Below the pieces are notes generated by a model that saw only the letters and a program-made list of their open reading frames with translations, made no database searches and was not told where the DNA came from. Position numbers and translations under genes: made by a program. DNA of 64,000 bases from Hirschia litorea (GTDB taxonomy: Bacteria > Pseudomonadota > Alphaproteobacteria > Caulobacterales > Hyphomonadaceae). Position 1 is the stretch's first letter. Every line of letters begins with the position of its first letter. This document shows, piece by piece, positions 1 through 7,312 of the stretch. The DNA lies in NCBI RefSeq assembly GCF_042665075.1, contig NZ_JBHTBR010000005.1, forward strand, positions 186,001 to 250,000, read 5' to 3'.

Positions 1-179
1 ACATTGCCAGCAGCTTCTTTAGTTGCGTCTACAGCATTACCAGCAGCTTCAGCTGTTGCATCAACAGCGTTTCCTGCAGCTTCAGCAGCACTGTTTGCAG
101 CTTCTTCAGCTTTTTGACAAGCAGACAAGCCAAGCACAGAAGCAGCAGCAACGAGTAGCAATTTAGATTTCATGTTCAT
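1..179 (-). CDS. Alanine-rich repeat lipoprotein (N-terminal part only)
   Basis: The gene runs off the left edge, so only the first 59 codons are present. The start ATG (177-179) follows a GAAGGGGG ribosome site; a second in-frame ATG lies two codons later. The N-terminus is a lipoprotein signal (MKSKLLLVAAASVLG) with lipobox LSAC, so the mature protein should be anchored through that cysteine. After it comes a register of 11-residue repeats, visible twice as AEAAGNAVDAT followed by KEAAGN. Such hendecads usually make long amphipathic helices or coiled coils. No family can be named from this fragment. Similar short Ala-rich lipoproteins sit in the cell envelope of many Gram-negatives. Function unknown. 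Confidence 0.8.
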   Translation of the reverse strand, partial: MNMKSKLLLVAAASVLGLSACQKAEEAANSAAEAAGNAVDATAEAAGNAVDATKEAAGN

Positions 180-445
180 CGGTATAGACCCCCTTCGGTC
201 AAGCAAGTGTTTTAGGAACCCCCAAAACCATTTGGTTCCTTCGCACGAAGGATACTTTCCGCATTATTTTTAAGAAAAAATCAACCCTTTATTACAGGTG
301 ACTATTTTTGAGCGCAGAAGAAAAACCATTTTTTACTTCAAAAAAACAAACGCAATTGGGCAAAAATACACCTCATAAGACAAAGCACAAACCATTGTAT
401 TATAATGAATTTAATAAGTTCATCCTGATCGCAACTCTAACCCAA

Positions 446-1240
446 TCAGACGGCTATTGGTGCTTTGATTGTCGGATGCGGGTCATAATCTTGCAGTGTG
501 AAATCTTCGTAATCCCAATCAAAAAGATTAGTTTTCGTAGGGGCAAGTATCATCTTGGGCGGCACGCGCACCTCACGAGTCAATTGAAGTTTCGCCTGCT
601 CAATATGATTCATATATAAATGAGCATCACCAAATGAGTGTACAAACTCCCCTGCTTCCAGACCCGTTGCACGTGCCATCATCATTGTAAGCAATGCATA
701 AGAAGCGATGTTAAACGGAACACCCAGAAACACGTCAGCAGACCGCTGATATAACTGACAACTCAATTTCCCATCCGCCACAAAAAATTGGAATAAGCAA
801 TGACACGGCGGCAATGCCATTTCATTCACATCTGCCGGATTCCATGCGGACACAATCAAACGGCGAGAATTTGGGTTTGTTTTTATTTCATTCAGAACCC
901 AAGAAATTTGATCAATTACACGCCCATCAGGCGCAGCCCATGATCGCCACTGCTTCCCATACACAGGTCCAAGATCGCCATTCTCATCCGCCCATTCATC
1001 CCAAATACTTACCTTATTATCTTGGAGGTATTTGATATTGGTATCGCCTTTAAGAAACCAAAGCAGCTCAATGATGATAGACCTCAGATGAAGTTTCTTT
1101 GTCGTCAACAGCGGAAAATTGGTCGACAAATCAAAGCGCATTTGACGCCCAAACACACCTTTTGTCCCCGTACCAGTGCGGTCTCCACGCTCGACACCAT
1201 TTTCTAAAACGTCTTGCAATAAATCTAAATACTGGCGCAT
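446..1240 (-). CDS. thyA: Thymidylate synthase
   Basis: Makes dTMP from dUMP using methylene-tetrahydrofolate, in the cytoplasm. The 264 residues equal the length of the E. coli enzyme and the whole sequence aligns with the family: N-terminal MRQYLDLLQDVLENG with GDRTGTGT, the RRLIVSAWNP segment, the nucleophile in PPCHC near residue 146, and the dUMP-binding QRSADVFLGVPFNIASYALL. The C-terminus is the usual hydrophobic one (KAPIAV). The ATG has no clear Shine-Dalgarno sequence. It is the last of three minus-strand genes after an acetyltransferase and a dienelactone hydrolase, with a 91-base gap. The common partner folA is not next to it here. Confidence 0.97.
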   Translation of the reverse strand: MRQYLDLLQDVLENGVERGDRTGTGTKGVFGRQMRFDLSTNFPLLTTKKLHLRSIIIELLWFLKGDTNIKYLQDNKVSIWDEWADENGDLGPVYGKQWRSWAAPDGRVIDQISWVLNEIKTNPNSRRLIVSAWNPADVNEMALPPCHCLFQFFVADGKLSCQLYQRSADVFLGVPFNIASYALLTMMMARATGLEAGEFVHSFGDAHLYMNHIEQAKLQLTREVRVPPKMILAPTKTNLFDWDYEDFTLQDYDPHPTIKAPIAV

Positions 1241-1331
1241 AGGGGAGCACTTTCCATGTCAGCTTCACCAACCCAAGCAGCTGGTGAGAATCAGTTCTTT
1301 TTTGAGTTTATATATGCCTACCGACAAGTGA

Positions 1332-2045
1332 TCAGGCAAACACATCTGATAATAATTGTGTCGCGGCTGCCCAAGCGCGCTTATCTGCAACACTATTATA
1401 TTGGGTTCCATTTTCCGGCGCATTCGCATCCGGGTTCATAAAAGAATGCATCGTGCCACCATAGGCGTGTATCTGCCAATCACACTCAGCGCGTTTCAAC
1501 TCGTCTCCAAGCGCGATAATCGAATCTGGCGTCGCCATCGGATCATCATAACCATGCAGAGCAAGCACACTTGCTTTGATTTTGTTCTCAGGCAAACCAT
1601 TCCCATCAAACAAGCCATGAAAGCTGATTGCTGCTTTAAGATCTGCACCACTACGCGCGGCATCCAATGCACATAATCCGCCAAAGCAAAAACCGATAAT
1701 CGCGATCTGGCTTTCATCGACTTCTTCAAAAGTTTTCGTTGCTTCAATCGTTGCAAGTAATCGTGTTCTAAGCTTTTCACGGTCTTCAACAAATGGGTTC
1801 ATCAACGCCCTATTCTCGTCCGCATTACTGCCCGTCTTACCTTCGCCATACACATCTATCGCAAAGCCAACATATCCCAGTTTGGCTAGCGTTATCGCTT
1901 TGTTTTCACTAAATTCAGTACGTCCTCGCCAGTCTGGCGAAACAAGTACACAAGGCTTTTTTCCACCCTCATCATTCCATGCAAGCACCCCAACGCAAGT
2001 AGTATCACCGTCTTTATACTCAATCGACTTTGTCTGAATTCCCAT
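1332..2045 (-). CDS. Dienelactone hydrolase family protein
   Basis: A 237-residue single-domain alpha/beta hydrolase. The nucleophile elbow is GFCFGG, with cysteine in place of the serine of most hydrolases, as in dienelactone hydrolase. The acid residue is probably in HGYDDPM and the catalytic histidine in MHSFMNP, in the expected order. The family opens lactones or cleaves small esters; the real substrate cannot be told from sequence. The ATG at 2043-2045 follows GGGAGCGGAG. The start lies inside the last 26 bases of the upstream acetyltransferase gene, so the two are probably translationally coupled. Confidence 0.88.
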   Translation of the reverse strand: MGIQTKSIEYKDGDTTCVGVLAWNDEGGKKPCVLVSPDWRGRTEFSENKAITLAKLGYVGFAIDVYGEGKTGSNADENRALMNPFVEDREKLRTRLLATIEATKTFEEVDESQIAIIGFCFGGLCALDAARSGADLKAAISFHGLFDGNGLPENKIKASVLALHGYDDPMATPDSIIALGDELKRAECDWQIHAYGGTMHSFMNPDANAPENGTQYNSVADKRAWAAATQLLSDVFA

Positions 2046-2724
2046 GGCTCCGCTCCCGAATAATAAATTCTTTTAATCTAACTTTTTGCTCCCCATTTGA
2101 ATCAAAATTATCTTGGGAAAGCCAAAATTCAAACGCTTTTTTTGTCGCTGGCCATTCATTGTCTATCAGAGAGAACCAAGCAGTATCTCGGTTTTTACCG
2201 TATCTTACCATGTGATTGCGGAATATTCCCTCAAAAGACATTCCAAATCGTTCGGCTGCTGATCGAGATGGCAAGTTCAAAGAATCACACTTCCATTCCA
2301 ACCTGCGATAACCAAGCCCATTGAAAACATAATCTGCCATCAAGAAGAACGCTTCCGTCGATTTTGGACTACGTGCCATTGCATTTCCCCAATGCACATT
2401 TCCAATTTCGATACTGCCGTTGAAAGTGTCAATTCGCATTAATGCCTGACGGCCACAGGCAACCCCAGAATCTTTATCGATAACTGTGTAAAATTCTTGC
2501 GATGGATCATTGATACACTTTCGAGCCCAATCGGAAAAACCGTCAAATGTATCGGCACCATCTACTTTCAAAAAGTGAGCACGTTCAATTTCTTCTGGAG
2601 TTGCGCACGTTTTAAATAGGTCCGAGATATGTTTGCCTTCTGCCATTCTCTCTAGCCGGACAAACTTGCCCTCTAACAAAGGCATTTCAGGCCAATTACG
2701 TTCTGTCCAATTTTCCAAATTCAT
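2020..2724 (-). CDS. GNAT family acetyltransferase (RimJ/RimL type)
   Basis: About 234 residues, matching RimJ/RimL-like GNAT enzymes that move acetyl from acetyl-CoA to an amine. Seen: N-terminal LLEGKFVRLERM, the central strand EIGNVHWGNAMARSPKSTEAFFLMADYVF with the usual acceptor-site spacing, then GYRRLEWKCDSLNLPSRSAAERFGMSFEGIFRNHM, a hallmark of the RimJ/RimL group. I chose the ATG at 2722-2724 because GGGAGA sits 8 bases upstream; an in-frame TTG at 2739 would place that ribosome site inside the gene. The substrate (ribosomal protein, antibiotic or metabolite) is unknown. It overlaps the dienelactone hydrolase gene by 26 bases. Confidence 0.86.
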   Translation of the reverse strand: MNLENWTERNWPEMPLLEGKFVRLERMAEGKHISDLFKTCATPEEIERAHFLKVDGADTFDGFSDWARKCINDPSQEFYTVIDKDSGVACGRQALMRIDTFNGSIEIGNVHWGNAMARSPKSTEAFFLMADYVFNGLGYRRLEWKCDSLNLPSRSAAERFGMSFEGIFRNHMVRYGKNRDTAWFSLIDNEWPATKKAFEFWLSQDNFDSNGEQKVRLKEFIIRERSHGNSDKVD

Positions 2725-2797
2725 TGAAATATCTCCCAAACCAAATTTGTAAGGGACACAATCACATTTTATTTTGCGAAGCTACAAATCGCCAAAA

Positions 2798-2863
2798 TAA
2801 AAAAAAACGTGACAACAGGCACTAACGAACAGGCAAGAACCCGCTAGTGTCCATCGTCACGTT
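2798..2863 (-). terminator. Rho-independent terminator of the small gene at 2893-3099
   Basis: Long interrupted inverted repeat: AACGTGAC plus GGCACTA on one side pairs with TAGTGTCC plus GTCACGTT on the other. Read on the minus strand the hairpin is followed by nine T, so it ends transcripts coming from the small gene at 2893-3099 before the acetyltransferase gene. Confidence 0.8.
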
Positions 2864-2892
2864 TATAAACGTACTATACTAGAACCATTTAT

Positions 2893-3099
2893 TTAAGCGC
2901 GAATAGACGCGCGAGACATATCAACCTTACCCTTAGGTGATGGGGATTCTACAGCTCCTATGCTGCCACCTTCGGCGTGTAGATAGTCATCTACAGCTTG
3001 ATCTGCTTGATTTTCGTTAAGCCCTGAGCGTTCAACGAGGCGGCGTGCTAAAGCATGAGTTTCAGTTTCGTTAGCCTGCCTCTTGGATAGTCCATTCAT
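2893..3099 (-). CDS. Small hypothetical protein, 68 residues
   Basis: Starts with MNGLSKRQANETETHALARRL. The ATG at 3097-3099 follows a perfect GGAGG eight bases upstream; an in-frame TTG upstream overlaps that site and is rejected as start. The protein is hydrophilic, with one helical segment (ETHALARRLVERSGLNENQADQAVDDYLHAE, about residues 13-43) and a short tail ending SRASIRA. It has no signal peptide or membrane segment. I do not recognise the family. A strong ribosome site and its own terminator downstream support expression as a single-gene unit. Confidence 0.65.
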   Translation of the reverse strand: MNGLSKRQANETETHALARRLVERSGLNENQADQAVDDYLHAEGGSIGAVESPSPKGKVDMSRASIRA

Positions 3100-3529
3100 T
3101 CGTTTTTCCTCCAATGTTTGTCACAACGCATTCAACACCCTCTATTTGTGTATTCATTTATCCACACAGCCGATTCAAAATCAGAAAAACAGCAATTTCT
3201 GCTTCAATTCGGACATGCAAATGGGGCATTTGTCCACGTTGATGAAAAATACCTTACTATAGAATCAGTAAAAAGCGAAATCAGACCGGAAACAGTGCAA
3301 CCTCATAGAGAAAAAACTTTACCACAACTTATAAAAACGGAAGACATAGCGCATTCAACAAGTGATGAATACAAACTACACTTCTACCCAGCACATTCCG
3401 CTTTAAGACTTACCAAATTTAAACTTGGATTACTAATCGCTCATATGAAAACGCATTTTTTCTGAGACTTTCTGATATTTCTTGGTCAAAACGCTTTTCC
3501 TGTTAAGCAATCAGCCCTATATTAAACCT
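3100..3529. other. AT-rich intergenic region upstream of ssrA
   Basis: About 430 bases. The left end carries the promoter of the small minus-strand gene. The right end carries the ssrA promoter, with a plausible -10 TATATT at 3518-3523 but no convincing -35. An open reading frame exists at 3118-3465 but starts with TTG, has no ribosome site and resembles no family, so no gene is called. Confidence 0.5.
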
Positions 3530-3850
3530 GTTCCCTCGGGAACTATAACGATAAACCCTTGTGTAATAAGCGGCTCGGACCCGGGGGCGGTACCCGGCGG
3601 CTCCACCATATTAACCCGTTCATTTGGCGGTTGGATTTGGGGCCGAAATAGGATCGACGGACGTGTAAAGACTTGTATTTCGTTCGAATGGGCCCCGTTA
3701 GAAGCCCAATCGCAAATAGTTGCAAATGACAACTTTGCTGAAGGTGAGCTTCTCGCAGCGTAAGCTGTGCGAACAAACCGCATAAACTCCTAGGGACATT
3801 TAGCACCTTAGGCGGGGTCCGGAAGCACCTGGCAACAGAAGCTTCCACTT
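3530..3850 (+). ncRNA. ssrA: tmRNA, circularly permuted two-piece form
   Basis: Rescues stalled ribosomes and tags the unfinished protein for proteolysis. Order is the permuted one of alphaproteobacteria: acceptor RNA first, then a removed spacer, then coding RNA. The acceptor piece ends at 3608 with an encoded CCA (discriminator A3605). Its T arm is CCGGG (3581-3585) with CCCGG (3593-3597) around a 7-base loop. The acceptor stem forms between GGGGCCG (3639-3645) and CGGCTCC (3598-3604) and contains the G3-U70 pair that alanyl-tRNA synthetase needs. The spacer is about 3609-3638. The tag frame is 3722-3763, resume codon GCA, encoding ANDNFAEGELLAA then TAA. Outer ends (about 3530 and 3850) are estimates. 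An open reading frame at 3482-3763 that runs through it is not a real gene. Confidence 0.95.
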
Positions 3851-3860
3851 ATTCCATATT

Positions 3861-3890
3861 AAAATAAGCGGATGCATTTATGCTATTTTT
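3861..3890 (+). terminator. Possible ssrA terminator
   Basis: AAAATA-A-GC pairs with GC-TATTTT (one bulged A), ending in a run of T at 3886-3890, just after the coding RNA of ssrA. The stem is weak. It abuts the stop codon of the converging DUF2061 gene. Confidence 0.4.
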
Positions 3891-4129
3891 CACGCAAGCC
3901 CTATATGCCCGTGTAAATGTTCACGCATCTCATTAGCAGATTTTGTTTTTTGTCCACGCTGCCAAACGCGCTCATGTATCGAATAAGCAAATGTCTGGAC
4001 GAAAGGCTCAATCAAGCCAACGCTTAAAGCGATGCGCCAATCTTGCGTCAGCGCAAAAGCAACAGCAATCGCCACAGTAAAATGCATCACTCCATAAGAT
4101 ATCGTTTTTATAACATCGCGATTCATCAT
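3890..4129 (-). CDS. DUF2061 family small membrane protein
   Basis: About 79 residues. The sequence KTISYGVMHFTVAIAVAFALTQDWRIALSVGLIEPFVQTFAYSIHERVWQRG matches the DUF2061 family, with two hydrophobic helices and the conserved H..V.....T.DWR...GLIEP..QT.AY..HE..W pattern. It should sit in the inner membrane; its job is not known. Tandem ATGs at 4127-4129 and 4124-4126 follow GGGAG; an in-frame TTG at 4156 lies upstream of that site and is not preferred. A perfect Fur-like palindrome lies 49 bases upstream, so the gene may respond to iron. Confidence 0.8.
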   Translation of the reverse strand: MMNRDVIKTISYGVMHFTVAIAVAFALTQDWRIALSVGLIEPFVQTFAYSIHERVWQRGQKTKSANEMREHLHGHIGLA

Positions 4130-4177
4130 CAACTCCCACTTTCCGCCGTCCGACAAAAGAACTTAGCGTATATATAG

Positions 4178-4192
4178 TGAGAATGATTCTCA
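4178..4192. promoter_or_regulatory. Fur-like operator
   Basis: TGAGAATGATTCTCA is a perfect 7-1-7 palindrome. The 19 bases 4179-4197 agree with the E. coli Fur consensus at 15 positions by my alignment. It is 49 bases upstream of the DUF2061 start and about 200 upstream of the zinc receptor start. Whether Fur or a related metal regulator binds is inference. Confidence 0.6.
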
Positions 4193-4349
4193 TTACCAGA
4201 AATATCAGCTGTTTTTATTTTCACTCTCGCCACTTCATACTCTAAATTCGACAGCGAAAACCTCCTCTTACTAAGTAGCTAACCTACCGCGCCACAATGC
4301 GAAGCACGCCTTCTTCCCCTATCAAAACTTAACCGTTTTCCTGATTGAC

Positions 4350-4368
4350 AATGTTACGTTATAACATT
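4350..4368 (+). promoter_or_regulatory. Zur-like operator
   Basis: AATGTTACGTTATAACATT is a 9-1-9 inverted repeat with 7 of 9 arms pairing. It closely resembles the known proteobacterial Zur box (AATGTTATA-N-TATAACATT). It ends 20 bases before the zinc-receptor start, where a bound repressor would block transcription or initiation when zinc is plentiful. Confidence 0.7.
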
Positions 4369-4388
4369 ACGAGACTGATTTTCACTCA

Positions 4389-6674
4389 ATGGGGAATAAC
4401 GTGTCATTACTTTGGAAGAATTTAGTGCTCAGCACTGCAATTTCGGTGATTGGTAGCGGTGTTGCTTACGCCGATATTAGCAATACAAATTCAGAAGAAA
4501 CTGAAGCCAGCAAAACTCAACGCATCGACACTGTTGTTGTAACAAGCACGCTTGCAGGCCAAAATACGATTACATCTTTGCCAGTGATGATGCTATCAGG
4601 CGAGGAATTGGCAAACAGACGCCTTGGCGGACTAGGTGAAACTCTAGCAGGACTGCCCGGTGTTCACTTAGACAATTTTGGTGGCGGCGCATCACGCCCC
4701 GTTATTCGTGGACAAACCGTCCCGCGTATCGAAATATTATCCGATGGTGCAAACCTATTCGACGTGTCATCCGTTGCACCCGATCATGCAATCACCAGCG
4801 AGCCATTATTACTGGATGGAATTGAAGTGCTACGCGGTTCAGCAGCAGCGCGTTATGGCGGAAATGCACTCAATGGTGCAGTAAATCTAATCGACAGTAA
4901 AATCCCTAAATCTCTCCCTGAAGGTGGCTTTTCAGGCGGCGCAGAAGCTCGCTATGGCTTGGGCGATCAAGAGGCATCCATGGCCGCGCGCGCAACCGCC
5001 TCGATAGGACAATTCGCTTTTCACCTTGAAGGCTTCAATCGCTCCAGTGAGAACTATTCCATACCAAGAGATTTTGGCAGCGATGAACTTCGTGACTCTT
5101 TCTCCGAAGGCGATGGCTATAGTATTGGTGGATCTTGGATAAACTCCAAAGGCTATATCGGCGCAGCCTATTCTCGCTTGGATAGTGAATACGGGCTACC
5201 GGGGCACTCCCACAAAAACGCCGTCTGCCACACACACGGAACAGACCTACACTGTGCCTCCCATGGCGCATACGAAGACCCGTTCGGTTCATCAGACGAG
5301 CACACAGCCAAAATCAACCTTCGCGCAGACCGCTACGATATTCGAGCAGATTATGAAAAAATAATCCCAGGTATAGATCACACGCGCGTAAGACTATCCT
5401 ACACAGATTACGAGCATGACGAGATTGATGGTCCGTTCATTTTCACCAATTATACCAATGAAGTATATGATGCCCGCTTAGAGCTAACGCATGCGGAAAT
5501 TGCAGGTTTTTCCGGCACATTTGGCGTGCAATACACAGACGGCGAATTTAGCGGAATTAACGTCAATGACTTGCATAAAGAGTTTCCAGAAAACGGACTT
5601 GGGTTTGACGGCCCCTCATACCACCTGACCAAAAATTTCGGCGTATTCCTCAATGAAACACGTTCATTTGGCGCAGTCGATCTGGATTTTGCAATCCGTA
5701 AAGATTGGCGTAAAATCAATGTGACAATACCGGAATATCGCATCCAATTATCACCCGAATTATCAGACGTTTATGACGATATTTTCATTCCATGGTATGG
5801 AGAAAACTGGCGAGAAACTATAAAAAACGATAACATTGAATTATTCAAAGAGAGGCATCCAGCCGCAAAACATGAACCTCTCTCAGCTTCCCTCGGAGCG
5901 ACATGGAATGTTAACGACAGTTATTCAATAGCAGCGTCTATTGCTCATTCTGAGCGCGCGCCAAATATCCGCGAATTATACGCATATGGCAACAATCTAG
6001 CGACTAATAGTTATGAAGTCGGACTATCCCAATCGAGCCGAGCCTCTTCCAGATTCCCTGAGAGCACAACAGATGTGATGGAGTCGACAGATTCTATCAA
6101 TCTAACTTTCCGCAAAACTCAAGGATCAATACAGTATGAAATTGGCCTCTTCCACCAAGACATAGAAGACTACATATTTGCGCGTCTAATCGAAACAGAC
6201 AGTGAAACAGGTGCGCCTCACAATTACCTACTATATGTCGCCGCCGATGCCACATTTACCGGCATTGATGGACAAATCAGCTATGATCTTTCTTCAAATG
6301 GTCGTGCAATACTATTTGGTGATTATGTTGATGCTGAAATGACCAAAGAAGATGACAATTTACCCCGTATCCCTCCCGGCCGCTTAGGTGCGCGCTACGA
6401 ATGGAACCAAGGTCCGATTATTGCCGATGTCGAGTTCTATCACACTTTCGAACAAGACAGTGTCGCATCTTATGAAACGCAAACAGAAGGCTACAACATG
6501 CTGAATGCTACAGCCTCTTACAAGCTCAACGCAGATTCAAAGCAATCAACTGAATTGTTCATACGTGCAACCAATTTGCTCGATGAGCTGGCCTTCATTC
6601 ACACGTCCTTTGTGAAAAACCAATCGCCACTACGCGGACGCAATATTGTGTTTGGCTTGCGCACTCAATTCTAA
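4389..6674 (+). CDS. znuD: TonB-dependent outer-membrane zinc receptor, ZnuD type
   Basis: A 761-residue outer-membrane receptor: signal peptide ending GVAYA, TonB-box-like RIDTVVVTST, plug domain (about residues 60-170, with LAGLPGVHLDNFGGGASRPVIRG and the strand EVLRGSAAARYGGNALNGAVN), then a 22-strand-type barrel ending in LRTQF with terminal Phe. Residues 273-292 form a loop with six His and two Cys (H273, H275, C280, H281, H283, H288, C289, H292), the metal-capturing loop known from ZnuD of Neisseria. With the Zur-like box upstream this points to zinc uptake under zinc limitation. The first ATG lacks a ribosome site; a GTG at 4401 has GGGGA six bases before it and may be the true start. 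The mature protein would be the same. No znuABC genes are in the window. Confidence 0.88.
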   Translation: MGNNVSLLWKNLVLSTAISVIGSGVAYADISNTNSEETEASKTQRIDTVVVTSTLAGQNTITSLPVMMLSGEELANRRLGGLGETLAGLPGVHLDNFGGGASRPVIRGQTVPRIEILSDGANLFDVSSVAPDHAITSEPLLLDGIEVLRGSAAARYGGNALNGAVNLIDSKIPKSLPEGGFSGGAEARYGLGDQEASMAARATASIGQFAFHLEGFNRSSENYSIPRDFGSDELRDSFSEGDGYSIGGSWINSKGYIGAAYSRLDSEYGLPGHSHKNAVCHTHGTDLHCASHGAYEDPFGSSDEHTAKINLRADRYDIRADYEKIIPGIDHTRVRLSYTDYEHDEIDGPFIFTNYTNEVYDARLELTHAEIAGFSGTFGVQYTDGEFSGINVNDLHKEFPENGLGFDGPSYHLTKNFGVFLNETRSFGAVDLDFAIRKDWRKINVTIPEYRIQLSPELSDVYDDIFIPWYGENWRETIKNDNIELFKERHPAAKHEPLSASLGATWNVNDSYSIAASIAHSERAPNIRELYAYGNNLATNSYEVGLSQSSRASSRFPESTTDVMESTDSINLTFRKTQGSIQYEIGLFHQDIEDYIFARLIETDSETGAPHNYLLYVAADATFTGIDGQISYDLSSNGRAILFGDYVDAEMTKEDDNLPRIPPGRLGARYEWNQGPIIADVEFYHTFEQDSVASYETQTEGYNMLNATASYKLNADSKQSTELFIRATNLLDELAFIHTSFVKNQSPLRGRNIVFGLRTQF

Positions 6675-6682
6675 ACTACCCC

Positions 6683-6719
6683 CCTCAAGGCCGAATGATT
6701 TTCTCTTTCGGTCTTGAGG
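6683..6719 (+). terminator. Hairpin terminator after znuD
   Basis: CCTCAAGGCCGAA pairs with TTCGGTCTTGAGG (12 of 13 plus a G-T pair), nine bases after the znuD stop. There is only a weak T run after it. Confidence 0.6.
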
Positions 6720-6808
6720 TTCTGACCATTCCCAGAAATTCACATTCCAATAGACATAATTTGGAGGACATCTTATCCTTTTGAGCATTCAAATTATCAG
6801 GCTCCTCC

Positions 6809-7192
6809 ATGCTCAAATCCATCCACCACGCTGCAATTATCTGCTCAGACTACCAACGCTCCAAACATTTTTATGTGAATGTATTGGGCCTAAAAATCAT
6901 TGCAGAAAACTACCGTGACTCACGCAATTCTTTTAAGTTGGACTTGGGGCTTCCCGATGGTGGGCAAGTGGAGCTTTTCTCATTTCCCGATGCCCCTGTC
7001 CGACCAAGCTATCCAGAAGCGCAAGGTCTACGTCACCTCGCCTTCGTTGTAGACGCTCTGGAACCATTCATCGCACACCTGACAACACACAAGATTGAAG
7101 TTGAGCCTATTCGTACAGATGAATTTACGGGCAAACGTTTCACGTTTTTCGCAGATCCCGACGACCTTCCCCTAGAGTTATATGAAGCCTAA
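6809..7192 (+). CDS. VOC (glyoxalase/bleomycin-resistance) family protein, YaeR/GloA2-like
   Basis: A 127-residue protein of the vicinal oxygen chelate fold, two beta-alpha-beta-beta-beta modules in one chain. Likely metal ligands are His7, Glu55, His76 and Glu123, at family positions. The pattern (IHHAAIICSDYQRSKHFYVNVLGL, GLRHLAFVVD, FADPDDLPLELYE) is that of the YaeR/GloA2 subgroup rather than of classical glyoxalase I. Its substrate is not established. The ATG has only a poor ribosome site. It stands alone between hairpins of the znuD gene and the next gene. Confidence 0.82.
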   Translation: MLKSIHHAAIICSDYQRSKHFYVNVLGLKIIAENYRDSRNSFKLDLGLPDGGQVELFSFPDAPVRPSYPEAQGLRHLAFVVDALEPFIAHLTTHKIEVEPIRTDEFTGKRFTFFADPDDLPLELYEA

Positions 7193-7312
7193 TTTCATCG
7201 TTGGATGTCGAGTTTAGAAAAGCTCTTAACCCCACCATAAAAACTGATTGGACATATCCTTCGGTAACGCATAGTTTCGCCCAAAATCAATTTAAGAATA
7301 GGGCGATTTGAT

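Noticed and set aside
308..619. 103-residue open frame on the plus strand
   Set aside because: Lies mostly antisense to thyA, has no ribosome site and resembles no family.
3118..3465. 115-residue open frame on the plus strand
   Set aside because: TTG start without ribosome site, AT-rich intergenic sequence, no family resemblance.
3482..3763. 93-residue open frame on the plus strand
   Set aside because: Runs through tmRNA; only its last 13 codons are translated, as the ssrA tag.
3517..3848. Minus-strand open frames over the ssrA locus
   Set aside because: Antisense to a structured RNA gene, no ribosome site or family match.
7193..7312. SAM riboswitch in the leader of the sulfhydrylase gene
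   Set aside because: Expected from context, but I could not find the SAM-II stem or pseudoknot sequences.
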